A stretch of 64,000 nt of DNA. Source: Rachicladosporium sp. CCFEE 5018. Its lineage: Eukaryota > Ascomycota > Dothideomycetes > Cladosporiales > Cladosporiaceae. Under the pieces are notes generated by a model, which was given only the letters and a program-made list of their open reading frames with translations, had not been told where the DNA came from and ran no database searches. A program made the position numbers and the translations under genes. The stretch covers positions 66,530-130,529 of the forward strand of contig KZ111182.1 in the NCBI GenBank assembly GCA_002077045.2. The letters are read 5' to 3'. Below, piece after piece: positions 23,847 to 36,004 of this stretch (position 1 is its first letter; every line of letters starts with the position of its first letter).

Positions 23847-26800
23847 CTATGTCCCGCCACTGATACCGATATCCGCCTTCAACAATGGCCTGGCTAGTTG
23901 AAGGTAGCCCTCAACAAAGGTATACGGTGCCCTCTCCTTGCGTATCTTCGTGTCTTCCTCTCCAACATCCATCGCACTGAATTTCGTAATGCGGTCAGCC
24001 TTCGAATCCGCCCCAGCTAAGTCGTAGGGCTGTAGCCACTGCCACATTCCCTTCCTACCACTGATCGGCAGGCGTATAGGTGCCGTGGCTGTCTTATCGA
24101 TGGGGCTTGCAGCACTGGGGTCTTGAGGTGGGGTGGAGGTGTTCCAGGTCTCAGCTGAAAGAGGCTTCTCATTGTAAGTTGGAACGTCGCCTGACAGAAG
24201 GTGCGGACCGAGACGGAAGAACGCTGTCATACGGGAGAAAGCTTGCTGGATCGTCCATGGCTGGAGGCGAAGAGACTTGATTGGCAGGCTTGGAGAGAAG
24301 GCGTGGATCGGCGTGTAGGGGTCGATGATGGCTGTCGTTATAGTGTACTTGTCTGTTCGTGTTCTAATGATGGATGATGTCAAGGCTGGATCATTGAAGT
24401 AAGGCGATAAGGGGAAGAGCTGGTTGGCCGTGAGATTGATAAAGCGTTTCGTGGCGTCTTTGGCGGTGGAAGGAAAGTAAGTAAATAATTTGTCCCAATG
24501 CGTCGCGTTGCTGGAAGCATTGTCGGTCATGCAATACCCGACCATCCCATCAAATGGCCTGTCCTTGTCTCCAATCTTGATGGGAAACTTGTACGACAGT
24601 AGGTCATCTTGGTCGTTCGCGGGTTTGTTGCCGAGAGTGTTCTGATATTTCAACGGAGGTGCTTGCAGCTCAAGTGACCACCCGATATTGACGAGTGCAA
24701 GTGGCTTGCCAACGATAGAGTTGGCAAAAGCAGCGTAGTCGCTCGGAGGGTAGGGCATATTCTTGATAGCGCCATTGATCATGTCGAAGAGGGCTTGCAA
24801 GTACTTTGCGGGCGTTTCGTCCTTCACTGGCGTTCCATCACCATTGGTCGGGACGTAGGTTGTGACCCTTCCGATGAACTCATCAAGCTGACGGTTGCCG
24901 GTGTCTTGAGCCTTGCTGGGAGGATCAAATGGTAGCCATTTACTGGATCCTACAGTGCCGGTCGGTCCACCCACTCTGACTTCGCGATAGAAGGTCCCGT
25001 CGCTGCAGAAGAATTGAAGACCTTGGTCTTGGTAATTCAAGACCAACCACCCAAATACCGGACTTTCGTGGGTGTCATCGTTAGTCTCATACCAGTAGGG
25101 CGCCTTATTGTCCAGATTGGCATTGAGGAAAGACACATTGATACGTGCGTTTTGGTTGATCGAAGGTGTGAGCTGTATAAAGCGAGTAACGGGCCACTTG
25201 TGCTTGTCGCCGACATCGTTCTTGTCTTCGTCGTAGACGGTGTTCAGCTTCTCCGTCTTCATCCATGGATCCGGGCTGAGGAAATCACTGATGCATGGGT
25301 AGAGAGTTGGAGGTAAGGGAGGCAAGGGCCGCTTATCGTTGACATCACGTGGCCTTGGCGTTGGCTTGGGCTCGATGACACAGACGGCCTGACCAAACTT
25401 GTCGATCAAATTCAGCTTCGTGAAGAACATCTGACCGTGTGTCGCTGGCTTGAAAGGTACACCAGGGTAGTTCTTACTGTCGAAAGACAGCAGATTGGCG
25501 TATGGCGTGAGTGCGCTACATTGAACATCAGTTTCAGCCGCCATCAGTCAACTGCTGCATCAATTCTCACCTCTCCGGTCCGATGAGGTCCACCATCGAT
25601 GGCTGTCCCTTATCGACCTCTGCGTCGATAGCCTTGCACTTGTCTTTTGCTGCCTTCATTGAAGTGAGTGACTGGCCCTGAGTACGATAATTAGGCTTGA
25701 CATGGCTGCCCTCGTAACGTGTCAAGAGGTGCTCGGTCAATCCGCTCAGTGGCGCTGAGATGAACTGCAGCTTGCGAATATTCGCCAAGACGTCGTCGAT
25801 CTCCTTCTGCGTCAGAGGCAACACACTGGAGTCCAACGTAGCTTGAGCAGCTGATGGATCTGGAGCAGGGGTCGGCTTGTTCGGGTCTGGCGTCACTGGC
25901 TCAGGCTTTGGAGTCCCACCAGAAATAGCTTGTTTGACGACTGCTTCCAGTGAGAACGACGGCTGTGGAGTTAGTATGACACGACCACTGATCGTTCGCA
26001 CGTCCTTCTGGTCGGCCGGGCTGAGCTGGCTGTTCAGTCGATACCGCACTTGCGAGTGCTTATGCCCAACTGGACTTGGGCTCACACCTACTGACCACTC
26101 GTGTCGGTCGATATGGTAGTACTGAGCCTCCCACTCGATGAACAGCGGCTGGAAGGGATTCTTGCCACCCCAAGCTCGATGTGCTCGATCGCTGGTCACA
26201 ATCAAACTCGGACTGCTCACACGATCCAAGAACTCCTCAAATAGCTTCCGCGCAGGTATCCTGAGATCACTGTCACCGAACAATGGCTTCCCTGCCTGGC
26301 TGAAGAATGCGTCGGCCCGCGAAGTCGTGCGAACTTTCAGTGGGCCTTGCTGTGCAAGTCGACATACGGCCTTGTCGAGGAAGTCGTCTGGCCAACCACT
26401 CTTGACGCCGGCTATGCAGAGCGTAGGATCTTTGCGGATGAAGAAAGGAGCTTTGGCGGACCGCTTGAACGTCGAAGCCTTACTCAATTTAGTGATCTGC
26501 TGGGTAAGGTCCCCAACCCGGGCATTGGCATCGGTGATCAGTTTCTTCAATTTCCTGACTTTTGATGTGTAATCTGCTTGGAGACCTGTATCGGTCCAAC
26601 CTGGGTCACTGACAAACTTCCACCATAGGGAGAACATATCCCACCGCAGCGACTGCAACTTAGACGCGAGAGAGTCGTATTCTGACTGTAGGTCGTTCAA
26701 TGTTGCCAATTGACCTTGCTCTGTGGGTGATGGGAAGGCGACTTTGTTGTCCGTAGCTTTGCCATCAAAGTGCCATTCGAATCCACCGGCATCCCTGGCA

Positions 26801-28324
26801 TAGTTTGTTGTGTACAGTAGGTCTTGAGCCTTCACACGCTCATTGTAGCTGTCGTCTGAAGCGTACAGTAGCGAGGCGAGGCTAAGGACATCTTCGGCAA
26901 TGGCACCTGTCCCAGAACCGAAGACTGTCTCCTCATCGTTCATGTGGTCTTTGTTGTGTGCTTTCAGAAACGTCAGTATACCATCGAGTGCCGTGGTACC
27001 CATCGAGAGTGGCTCCATCTTGACATCCGGAGTAAACTTGATAGCGACTTCGTCGGCAGCACTCGGCGTCTTCTGCTGCGGACTCTCACGATAGTTGACG
27101 CCATAGATGCTGCCGTGTACGAGGACGTTGTATATGCCATGGGCCTTAAGTATGTCTTTGACCGCCTGATCAGAGTCGCCGTCTGGCATTTGAAGCAACA
27201 AAGTTGCAAGCCTGGAGCTCAGGGTCCCCACAACATCAGGATTGCTGTCGAACAGTGGCGAGTCCTTTCGATCTGTATGCCAGCCGAGGACGAAGTAATC
27301 TGCATCAGCGGTGTCCAGGTGATCTGAAGTGTTCGGCATCTGGAAGCTATCTATCATACTAAATACATTGCTGTTGTGCATCACGTAATCTGTGATCCGT
27401 CAGCCAGTATTCAATGCCATCGACGCTAATCAGTCTGCTTCATATATGAAGTCAGGGAGGAGCGACAGGGTGGTGTAGAAGCCAAGTCGAAATCAGGCAA
27501 GTGCGCAGTGAACGTGCAGCGTCGCTGGTACACATAGTCTGACATCGCTTACATTTACTACAGAACGCTGGGATCTTCCGACAAGTCGGTGGTTAGCGAG
27601 ATCAGTGAGACCTACCTGGAAACAATGGATTCGACGAGTTCATCACGGTCAACCCTGGAGTCGGTGCGGCGTCTTCAGGTCGTAACGGATATCCAGGCTG
27701 CGGATTCACCTTCCCTGGAGTCCAGTCCAGATGTGCTTCACGTCTCCCCAGAAACACCTCGATCTGTTGAGCGAAGATGGTAGGATCGTTGCTGCCCGAA
27801 GCAGCCACGAAGGGCACGCAGTCCACTTCCAGATCAGTCTTGTCGTCTGTGATGTCGTCGATCTTCCGGACTCTGTCGCTTTCGATGACCCAGGACTGAT
27901 ACTCCTGTTGCAGATCGACTTTCGGGTGGCGGGTGTCCATATTGAGATGACGGATGACCAACCACCTGTTTGGTACATTGCGAAAGACAGGCTGCGAGGG
28001 ATCTTGAGTGCCAGTTGCCTCATTCGTAGTCGCTGTTGCTGTTCTGTAGAGCCTAGGCAGTGACCAGTGGAGATAGACGCCAAGTCGATTCTGTCTTAGA
28101 GAAAATGGGTTGGTAGAAGGATCTGCCAGACGTGGGTTCTTCCCAATTGGAGTGGACAGGTGGAAGTCGACATGGTCCAAGACATCGTGCTGTATCAAGT
28201 TGTTTTCGAGTTGCAAGCCCATATAGTTGGGTTGCGTGATCGGTGCCAGGTAGGAGGGTCCATCGCAAGACTTGTCGTTCAGTACGAACGCTGTCAGGTC
28301 GGCCGGGATACAGACTACGTCCAT
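23847..28324 (-). CDS. Gene A: large unknown protein with VYLHW / RWLVIRH motifs
   Basis: Exons 28324-27616, 27389-25571 and 25515-23847 join in frame to 1398 aa. The ATG at 28324 (MDVVCIPADLTAFVLND) is chosen because the longer frame begins with GTG. The first intron is long (226 nt) and may hide a small exon; the second is 55 nt. The N-terminal ~150 residues carry GVYLHWSLPRLYRTA and NRWLVIRHL. A helical, probably coiled-coil part follows near residues 460-560 (LNDLQSEYDSLASKLQSLRW; VRKLKKLITDANARVGDLTQ). The C-terminal third is beta-rich (MFFTKLNLIDKFGQAVCVIE). No signal peptide or TM is seen. The motif pair reminds me of large bacterial proteins of unknown function; this is memory, not a search. 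A transposon starts 340 bp upstream. Confidence 0.7.
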
Positions 28325-28658
28325 GGTCGTCCGTCGTAGCCCAGAGTCTCGAGGGTCGAACACAGCGTCGAAGCCAACGCTGATGCTTCTTCTTCGTCGT
28401 TCGCCATACTTGCCATAGTCGCCTGTGGCTGGCTCATATCAGAGGACAGAAGTCGTGTACAGAACCGTTGCGTCGTGAGACCTAAGCAGCTGCATACGGC
28501 GACGTGGCTGACCATTGTATCGAACATGGCTTGATTGTTGGCGAGCTGCATGAGCTGTGCGTGAGGGGAGGCCGGCGTTGCATGGAAACGAGCAAGCCAC
28601 GTCCGTTGTCCAGACTTGGCTGACAGCTGGAGCTTTCCCGTAGCGCACCGCTAATGCA
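28325..28658. other. Promoter-side region of gene A next to transposon
   Basis: 334 bp from the gene A start to the transposon target duplication. It should hold what remains of the gene A promoter. No separate gene is supported. Confidence 0.4.
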
Positions 28659-28663
28659 CTACC
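28659..28663. repeat. Target-site duplication CTACC (left)
   Basis: CTACC directly abuts the left terminal inverted repeat and is repeated exactly next to the right one (36066-36070). Five bases is consistent with staggered cutting by an integrase-type transposase. Confidence 0.85.
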
Positions 28664-28724
28664 GACGGTTGATCAGTAGTACCATCGCGGTCCTTTGAAC
28701 TTCAACTTCCAATGTTCATATCGT
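28664..28724 (+). repeat. Left terminal inverted repeat
   Basis: Positions 28664-28701 match the reverse complement of the right end perfectly. The next 23 bases match with about seven differences. The outermost part is unmutated compared with the decayed interior. Confidence 0.9.
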
Positions 28725-28809
28725 TCGTCCGGTTGAAGGCCTATCTGCTGGCCTACCTATTCGCCTCGCTACTGCTTCGCTATGCTTGCCTACTCTTCTA
28801 TCGCATCGT

Positions 28810-29950
28810 CGCCGCCGTTAACCATAGTACCCTTCAACATCTCAATCTCTTGCTTCGCCGCCGCCAAGTCCGCTACCAACTGCCCATTAACCTCCTCAAC
28901 CCGCGCTATGTGGCTCGTGAACGAGCTCGCCGCTGCCTCGCTCGCGCCCATACGCTTATCCATCTCCTTACTAGCACAATCAACTGCTTGACCGATTCGC
29001 TATGAGCTTCGCTGCCGGCCTCGCGCTGCGTCTGCGGCTTTAGCGCCGCCGCCATGTTCTCCTTCGCCTCGCTGCTTGCTATAGCGAAGCGCTGCCACTC
29101 TCCCTCGTACGCCTTCTGCAGATTGGCGATAGCCGCGTCGTTCATCGTCTTTAGCTAACCGATCGCTTCGCTACTAGCCTCGCTAGCTGTCTAGGTCGAG
29201 TGGCTAACGTAGTCCGGCGCCTCGGCCATTGCCTCCGTCTGCTCCCTTAACATCTTCTCGAAGACCGCGTTATGCTAGTCGCACGCCGCGTTCATCGCCT
29301 TCGCCGTGTCGGTATTAAACTTCGTAATTAAATCGCGGTTCAGCTACTTAATCGCCTGCACCGTTTCGGTGCGTGTCTCGCCGAGAACCTTTAGCGCCTC
29401 GCCGCACGCCTCGTTGATCTTCGCCTCCGCCTTACTAATAATAGGAGATAGATCCTCCTCTGCCGCATCGCGTTTCTTGCCTAACTTCAAGACAATCTTC
29501 GCTGGGGCCTCGCTCTTCTTTAGCGTTGCCTCGCTATCTGTCTCTATTCCTCCTATTGCCGTGTCGCTGGTTGCCGCTTTCGATGCCCTACATCCACCCT
29601 TTTAATGACGCTTACAATACGCGCAGGACTCCTCGCGATCGGCCCAGACCCTATAGGTCACTCCATCTCTCTTTAAGCACTAGATATAAGGATCTGGCGC
29701 ATCCTTTCCCTCACTAGTCTCCATGATCCTTCCGGCAACGTCGAATTTGCGTAGGTTTGCTAGCGCGAGCTTCTCTGCCTTTGCATTTGGCCACGCGTCG
29801 GTAGCGGCGTTCTATAAGGCTTGCTATCCATCACTTGCGATGTAGTAGAAGGCCTGCTAATCTGTAGTCTGTGGGCGGCGGAAGGATTAGACACTATAGC
29901 GAGTTAGTAGCGAAGCAAACTCTAGGGCGCTATGTATTACTTACTATGCA
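28810..29950 (-). pseudogene. Transposon cargo gene copy L (Cys/His + coiled coil), decayed
   Basis: The minus strand reads, across stops, NLRKFDVAGRIMETSEGKDA, then GVTYRVWADREESCAYCKRH (possible zinc knuckle), then a long Ala/Glu/Lys-rich coiled coil (AEAKINEACGEALKVLGETR). The same layout occurs in copy R about 5.8 kb away, in the same orientation. Shared DNA landmarks are the word CAAACTCTAGGGCGCTAT near 29918 and 35738 and TTTAGCGCCTCGCCGC near 29390 and 35210. The stops sit mainly at Gln/Trp positions. Function is unknown; it is probably part of the element, not host DNA. Confidence 0.65.
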
Positions 29951-30399
29951 ACGTGAGCATCATACTGCGCCTGGCTCATTTCGTCCATTATGCGTGTAGG
30001 TATGTATGCGGCGTGTGATTAGGACAATAAGGCGATAGATGCGGTAATGCGAAGACTACAATAAGGCGACAGAAGCGTATGAAGACAACACGATAGATGC
30101 AAACGGTAGGTAGTAGGTGTCGGTTAAAGAGAATAATAATAAAGAGAAGTAAGCCTAGCCTCGCTATAGACTCGCACGTGCGGGCACAAGTAAGGAAAGA
30201 ACGACCGTACTACGACACTACCAATAAGACTATTAGAGATGATCATGGTAAGTGAGTAGCGAAGCAGCAGCGAAGTGATGCGAATGAATATCCGTTACTA
30301 TGCCCTCCTATCCCACACCCTGCTCTTAATCATGTAGTATCACCTCCGTGTCCTCCGTGCGCGCGTGCGAGGCTCCGCACGAGGCTTACAACGCGGCAG

Positions 30400-31841
30400 C
30401 ATCACCTCCTTGCCCTCTATGCGCGGGTGCGAGGCTCACTGCGCGGCAGTAGCTTAAGGGGATCCTTAGGGAGCTCCTTATACGAGTCTACGGCCATTAG
30501 ATTGGCCTCGCTGTGCGCTTCGACGTCGGCCTCGTAGTGCTCTCTATACTATGCCGCTTCATCTACCTCGCTTAGCTCCGGCGAGCTCTGCCTAGAAGGA
30601 AGTGGCAATAGAGTGTCAAGCTCGACGAAGGGAGGAGGCTACGTAGGATTAATTTTTGGCGTCGAGAAGGTGCGCTCCTTCTTAATGCGTAGCGGCGTGT
30701 CGAGGTTGATAAAGGCCGGAGGCTATATAGGGTTAATCTTTAGAGCCTTGAAGGTAGGCTCCTTCTTGATGCGCTTAACGAATAGAGAGCCCTCGTCGTC
30801 GTCGTCATTATTAGTATCTTAGCTCGTAGGCTTGCCACGTTTGCCTGCACCCGTAGTAGCCTTCTTCTTAGGCGTGGGCTTCTTCTTCGGCGTTAACGAG
30901 GCGGTTAGCGAAGCCGGCAGCGAGGCGTCGTTTGCCTTCTTCTTATTCGTAGGCTTGCGCGGCGTTAGTGTTAGCGGTTACGAAGCCGGCAACGATGTAG
31001 TCCCTAGTTCTTAAATGCCTCGCTACCGGACTACGATGCCAATCTCTTTACCGTGCTTCTTGTGGCTATCAAACTTCGGCCACTACTGTTAGAGAGACTC
31101 GCCGACGGTGTAGGCGATTGGCGTGGGGTAATAGTTATCGCTAAAGTCGTATTCGCAGAGGAAGTGTTCGTAGTAGTCAGGTAGATTATATACGTCAAGC
31201 AGTGTGCCCTATGGCCCACGACTAAGGATGAAATCGACTAGCGAGGCTCCGGATGCCTCGTACGCCTCGCCGTAGAACGAATCCTTCCATCTAATGTAGA
31301 AGATCTCATCGAAGAGCTCATCGCTCCCGTCCATTGCCGTATAGATGTACTATATGTACACGGCGACCTTATAGCGATACGACGGTTCTGCAACTCTTAC
31401 TAGCCTTATGGCACCGGTGTTCGGCGGAGGGTGGCCTTAAGCGGCGGCGGCGGCACGGCGACCTACAACAGTGCTAGCACCGGCGTGGGTAGGTCGACGT
31501 TAATTAAATGCGGCCTAGCGAGCGACCTCGACAATTGCACGATCCGGAATAGATAGGAAGGCACGCATTCCACTCTAGCCAGTAGTTCTTGCCTCGTGCT
31601 GGCCTCGCTGTTAGCTTCGCTAAGGCTAGTATGCACTATAACGACTTACTACTAACTGCGCCGCGATTCGCTATGGAATAACGTTCGCCTCGCTATTGCT
31701 GTTGTGCCGTTGCGGCGCAGGGCGTGCCGGTAGATTTAGATTGAGTAGCATGCAGGCTCCGTAGCTCTCGTAATCGCTATATACGTCTACGTGCTTAAAG
31801 CCTCCCTTTACGCAGTAGACATCCTAGACATTAGACGACAT
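30400..31841 (-). pseudogene. Transposon ORF2, unknown protein, decayed
   Basis: Starting at an ATG (31839-31841, MSSNV) the minus strand reads, through TAG/TAA stops, a protein with FDEIFYIRWKDSFYGEAYEA, LLDVYNLPDYYEHFLCEYDF and FDSHKKHGKEIGIVVR. A Lys/Pro/Thr-rich basic part (TPKKKPTPKKKATTGAGKRG) follows. Then comes an acidic stretch and two similar units around IKKEPTFKALKINP and IKKERTFSTPKINP. The basic part could bind DNA or direct nuclear import. I do not recognise the family. The 3' limit is approximate. Confidence 0.55.
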
Positions 31842-32166
31842 ATTACGGTTAGATAAGAGATAGGGGTTGATAAAGAGTGGTAGGAGAAGAAGAGCGAGGT
31901 ACTTAGCTTTTGAATTGCGAGGCGGCGGCGAGTCCACGGCGAAGGGGATCATATTGCCGAGAACATAGACAGGTCTAATCTACTGCAGCGAGTCGGCGGC
32001 GAAGCCGTAGCGAGTACGCAGCCGAATGGCCCTGCCTATATAACGTCGGTTGGAGCGAATCCATAGCGAAGCTATAGCGAGTTAGTTCTTGTCTAGCTAC
32101 ATCAATACCGTGCAGCCTGCCGTGTAACCATCGCAAACGCCTCGCTACGTATTCGCAGCACGTATA

Positions 32167-34418
32167 TCAGTCCTGTAGAAAGGCCTCGATATACTCCGGC
32201 CCGTGATTATTCATGAAATGTAGCTGCTATTATGTGTGCTCGAGCTCCTCCTATAGAACGGCTACCTCGCCTGCGTCTTCCGTCTCTTGTATCTGGCGTT
32301 CTAGTTCTTGCCGGCGCTCCGCGTTCTCGTCTATATTGTCTGCCTAGTTGGCGTGTAGCAGTAAGTCGCGACGAAGCCTGGCGTATTCGCGGTCGTCTTC
32401 GTTATGAGCCTCGCCGTTAGCATCGCGCTCACGGAAGTCTATAGGGTCCATGTCTAAATCTAGTGGCCTTCCTATAGCAACGTTTGCCTCGTAGAGATTC
32501 GCCATGGCCTAGCGAAGCGGTGCATTCGCACGCCAGAACTTAGTAGGATTAGCAGGCCTAGGGCATTCGTTAAGCACCGCCTCGTTACCGGCGTTAAGAT
32601 GCGCCTATACATAGTCACGGAGTTGAAGGTAGGCTACTTAGTGACGGCGTGTCTTGCGGTCCGGTAGGAATTAACGGCCGTCGAGTCCTTTAAAGCCTAG
32701 AGCAATTAATTCCTCGTCACACTACTACTTGGTATACGCTAGGAGATACTCGTCGAGATCTACAACGATTCGTAAGTGTCATAATAGCGAAGCAGCGGCG
32801 AGGTACTACGTACTAAAGCCTATAACGTCTACTATCATACGATCAAGCGCTTCTTAATCAACTAGCACACCGCATGCTATGCCACTAGAGAGCTCAGGGT
32901 AATTATACATCTAATAGGGCCTGCCGGATATGATATAATCGCCCTTCTGCTTCCGGATTAGGTGATGGTTCTAGACCTACATAAAATCTAGCGATTCGGT
33001 GCGAATGATCGGAATGTACATAGCGAGGAAAGCGAGGCGGTTAGCGAGGCGGTCGCGTATATATAGATCTACATCGTTGAGCGTATCGAAGTACTAACGC
33101 TATCGGCTAAGTGTTAATCGAGTCTGCTAGTTCCACTACACCTCGATGCTAACGTTTTCTTTGCTTGTACCAGGCCGGAAGGCATCGCTAATGGTTAATA
33201 GCGTGCCATCGGCCTTCGTACGTGCTTACTAGCTTAGGGCGAAGTGTGCCGCAGCTGCGAGGCAGGTCTCCGCACCGCGATCGGCTCGGATAAGGAGAGG
33301 TATCACCCCTTTATGCTTCGCAGTTACGAGGTACTAGGCAAGCATAGATACCTAAGATCTTCTAGTAATGCCTATGTAGATCTAAACGATATGCCGCGAG
33401 TAGACGTCGATAGCAGCGTAGATCTAAATGCCCCATTTCTTAAGCTTATAGTAGCTATCCATTAATAGGCTATATAGTGGCCTAGGCATAATGATCTTGC
33501 CTCGATGCCGCTTCGCCTTCTACCTCCGCGGTTCGACTACTTTAGGATACCGGTCACGAACGATTCGATAGAGGCGCTCACTAGAAGCTAGTGTTAGTAA
33601 CGAAGCGGCAGCGAAGCGAAGCAAGGCTATAGTGATATAGAATCGCTTGCTAGCAGTTCTACGAGGCCATAGCGAGTTACTACGACGCGGCAGCTCTGCT
33701 AAGCTGCTATTAAGCAAGACTGCGAGGCTATAGCAATACTAGGCTACGAAGTAGTAGCGAATCGTACCGTCCAGCAATGTTATACTGCGAGCGCATATAC
33801 TAATATAGGTGCATCTTTCCAAAATCCTTAATATGCCCCTGCTCTATCTCTTAGTCTAATGCCTCGCGCATGCAAGTGTCTATCTCGGCTCGACAGGCAC
33901 CTCTCGATCGCTGCTTAAGGCCCATGGCTAAGCGCATCCTCTATAGCCTTCTCTATAAGACCTCAAAGCCATCTAGTGCGAGCATAGCGATGCTCTCCTT
34001 GTCGGAGCACTGAACTATATAGTGGAAGTTGAGAATGCGCCTGCGAAGCTCGTAATCGTCCTCGTAACGAAGCGCAGTACTGATAAAGGATATCTATATT
34101 ATAGGTATCTCGCAACGTATAGGACGACACTAAGCAAGCACTGCCTAGATCCCAAGACTAATCGCTGCTTTGCGCAGCCGCCAAGCATGGTGCCTTAGGC
34201 ACCAAGGCCACCACAACTTCACTGCATACCAACCACGCCCTGTAACAAGTACCGATGCTAGCGGCGGTAAGGTATCTGCGTATTATACGAGCAGCTATCC
34301 GAATGCCATGCCTACTAGCTAGCTAGGCGACGACCTCCTCCTGCGTGAGGCCTTCGTCTTCTAGCCATTCGCGGATCTAGTCGCGGTGTAGTTCGAGGTT
34401 GATCCTAACGCGTGGCAT
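32167..34418 (-). pseudogene. Integrase-type DDE transposase, RIP-decayed
   Basis: The minus strand begins MPRVRINLELHRD, followed by an HTH-like segment (IREWLEDEGLTQEEVVA). The catalytic core reads MDSYYKLKKWGI, then YAAIDVYSRHIV (first Asp) with a stop where Trp is expected before IYIGIT. Next are LLIRADRGAETCLAAAAHFA (second Asp) and SKENVSIEV with a stop at an expected Trp (Glu). NRLAFLAMYIPIIRTESLDF and HHLIRKQKG follow. This is the integrase core-domain protein familiar from many fungal genomes. About 750 codons lie between the ATG and a TGA at 32167-32169, with many TAG/TAA stops and at least one length change. It cannot be translated intact. Confidence 0.8.
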
Positions 34419-34599
34419 TGAATTAGACCGAACTGTGGTGCGAGGCGGGGGCGAAGCGTAGTGTTGTAGACTAAGGTCGAACGAAGTAGGTTGGAGCTTA
34501 TTGCGGATATATGCTATTACGTAAACACTCCGATAAGCAAATGGCGATGCTATAGCGAACGAACTACGAGGCGTGGGTTCTTAATGTCCATCGCGCAAC

Positions 34600-35770
34600 G
34601 TTCTAGTGCGCTTCGTCGTGCGCCTCGCGGCGGAACCGCGCGACTCGCTATCGTACTACTATCAGCATTCCTACCGCCCGCTGTCCGACACCCCTACCGC
34701 CTCGCCTCTAACATCTCCACCGCTTCGCCGTGTGCCTCGTAAGATGCCCTATCCCTATATGCCTCCCTCCGCTTCGTACCCTCTTGTCTCTATAAGAAGA
34801 GCTTCTTATCCGATTCGCCGTGCGCTTCGCTACTAGCCTCGCACTATATCTGCTACTCCTCCGCTGCCACTATCTGTCTAATCGCCTTAGCCCTTGCTAT
34901 AGCGAAGCCCTGCTATGCTTCACCGTGCTCCTCCTATAGATCCTCGGTGGTCTTATTGTTAGGGATCCTTAGCTAGCCGATTGCTTCGCTACTAGCCTCG
35001 CCTAAAGTCTGCACCGCTTCGCCGTACGTATCCCCTACAAGCTACACTGCCTTCTTTTAGATCGCGTAAAGCTTCTCTAAGACTATGCCGTGTACCTCGC
35101 GAAGCTGCCTTAACGCTTCGCCGTGCGCCTTATGGAGTTTCCCGAGTGCTTCGCCGTAAGCAATCTGGAACCTGCTAATCGATTCGCCGTGTGCCTCGCG
35201 GAGGTCCTTTAGCGCCTCGCCGCCCGCCTCGTCGATCTTTGCCTCCGCTTCGCTATTCACCTACTTATAGTGCCCCTTCGGACTGCCTCCCTATAGCGTC
35301 TACCTTCAACACAATCTTCGCCGCTGCCTCGCTCTTCTCTAGCATTGCTTCGCAGCCTACCTCTATCTCCCCTATCACCGTGTCGCTAGCTGCCTTCTAC
35401 GGTACATAACACCAATCTCTTTTAGGGCGTCTATAGAACGTGCAGGCTTTCTTCATCACCTTCTAGGTCCTGCAGGTCACGCTATCTCCTTCACCGCACC
35501 GGCTCTAAGCCTTTAGCGAATCCATTCCTTCACTAGCTCCTATAATCCGACCGGCGTGTTCGACTCTACGAAGGATTCCTAGCGCGAACTCTCCTACCTT
35601 TGCATCCGGTAGCGCGTTGATAGCGGCGTCTAGCAAGGTCTACTATAGATCCCTTAAGGTGAAGGAGGAGGTAGACTTATTGCGAATTAAGGGCTAGCGG
35701 AAAGGTTAGACACTATGGCGAGGCAGCGGCGAGGCAAACTCTAGGGCGCTATATATAACTTAGGATGGTA
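34600..35770 (-). pseudogene. Transposon cargo gene copy R (coiled coil), decayed
   Basis: Diverged paralogue of copy L in the same orientation. It reads HAGRIIGASEGMD and GEGDSVTC, then a region with irregular repeats of (A/H)GEAL-x-x-LREAHGE type (35057-35260), predicted to be a coiled coil. Stops interrupt it repeatedly. The two copies bracket the transposase and ORF2, so the element contains a 1.1-kb direct duplication that is not at its termini. Confidence 0.65.
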
Positions 35771-36004
35771 TATAAGGATCGTCTAGGTGTCGGAGCGGTT
35801 CATATGTATAGAGTGCGGTGATAGTGCGAGCGTGGCATCGGGTTGAAGAGCTAAGCGATAGGACGACGGCGAGGCTATAGCGAAGCGCTGAGCCGTCTAG
35901 TGGTGGTGATCATGGCAGTGACGTAGCGAAGCTAGCACGAGGCAACGGCGAGGTGGCAGTAAGATAGAAGCACGAGATCACTAGAACACGACCACACGAG
36001 ACGC

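Noticed and set aside
28325..28363. Start of gene A at 28363
   Set aside because: That codon is GTG; the ATG at 28324 gives a family-like N-terminus.
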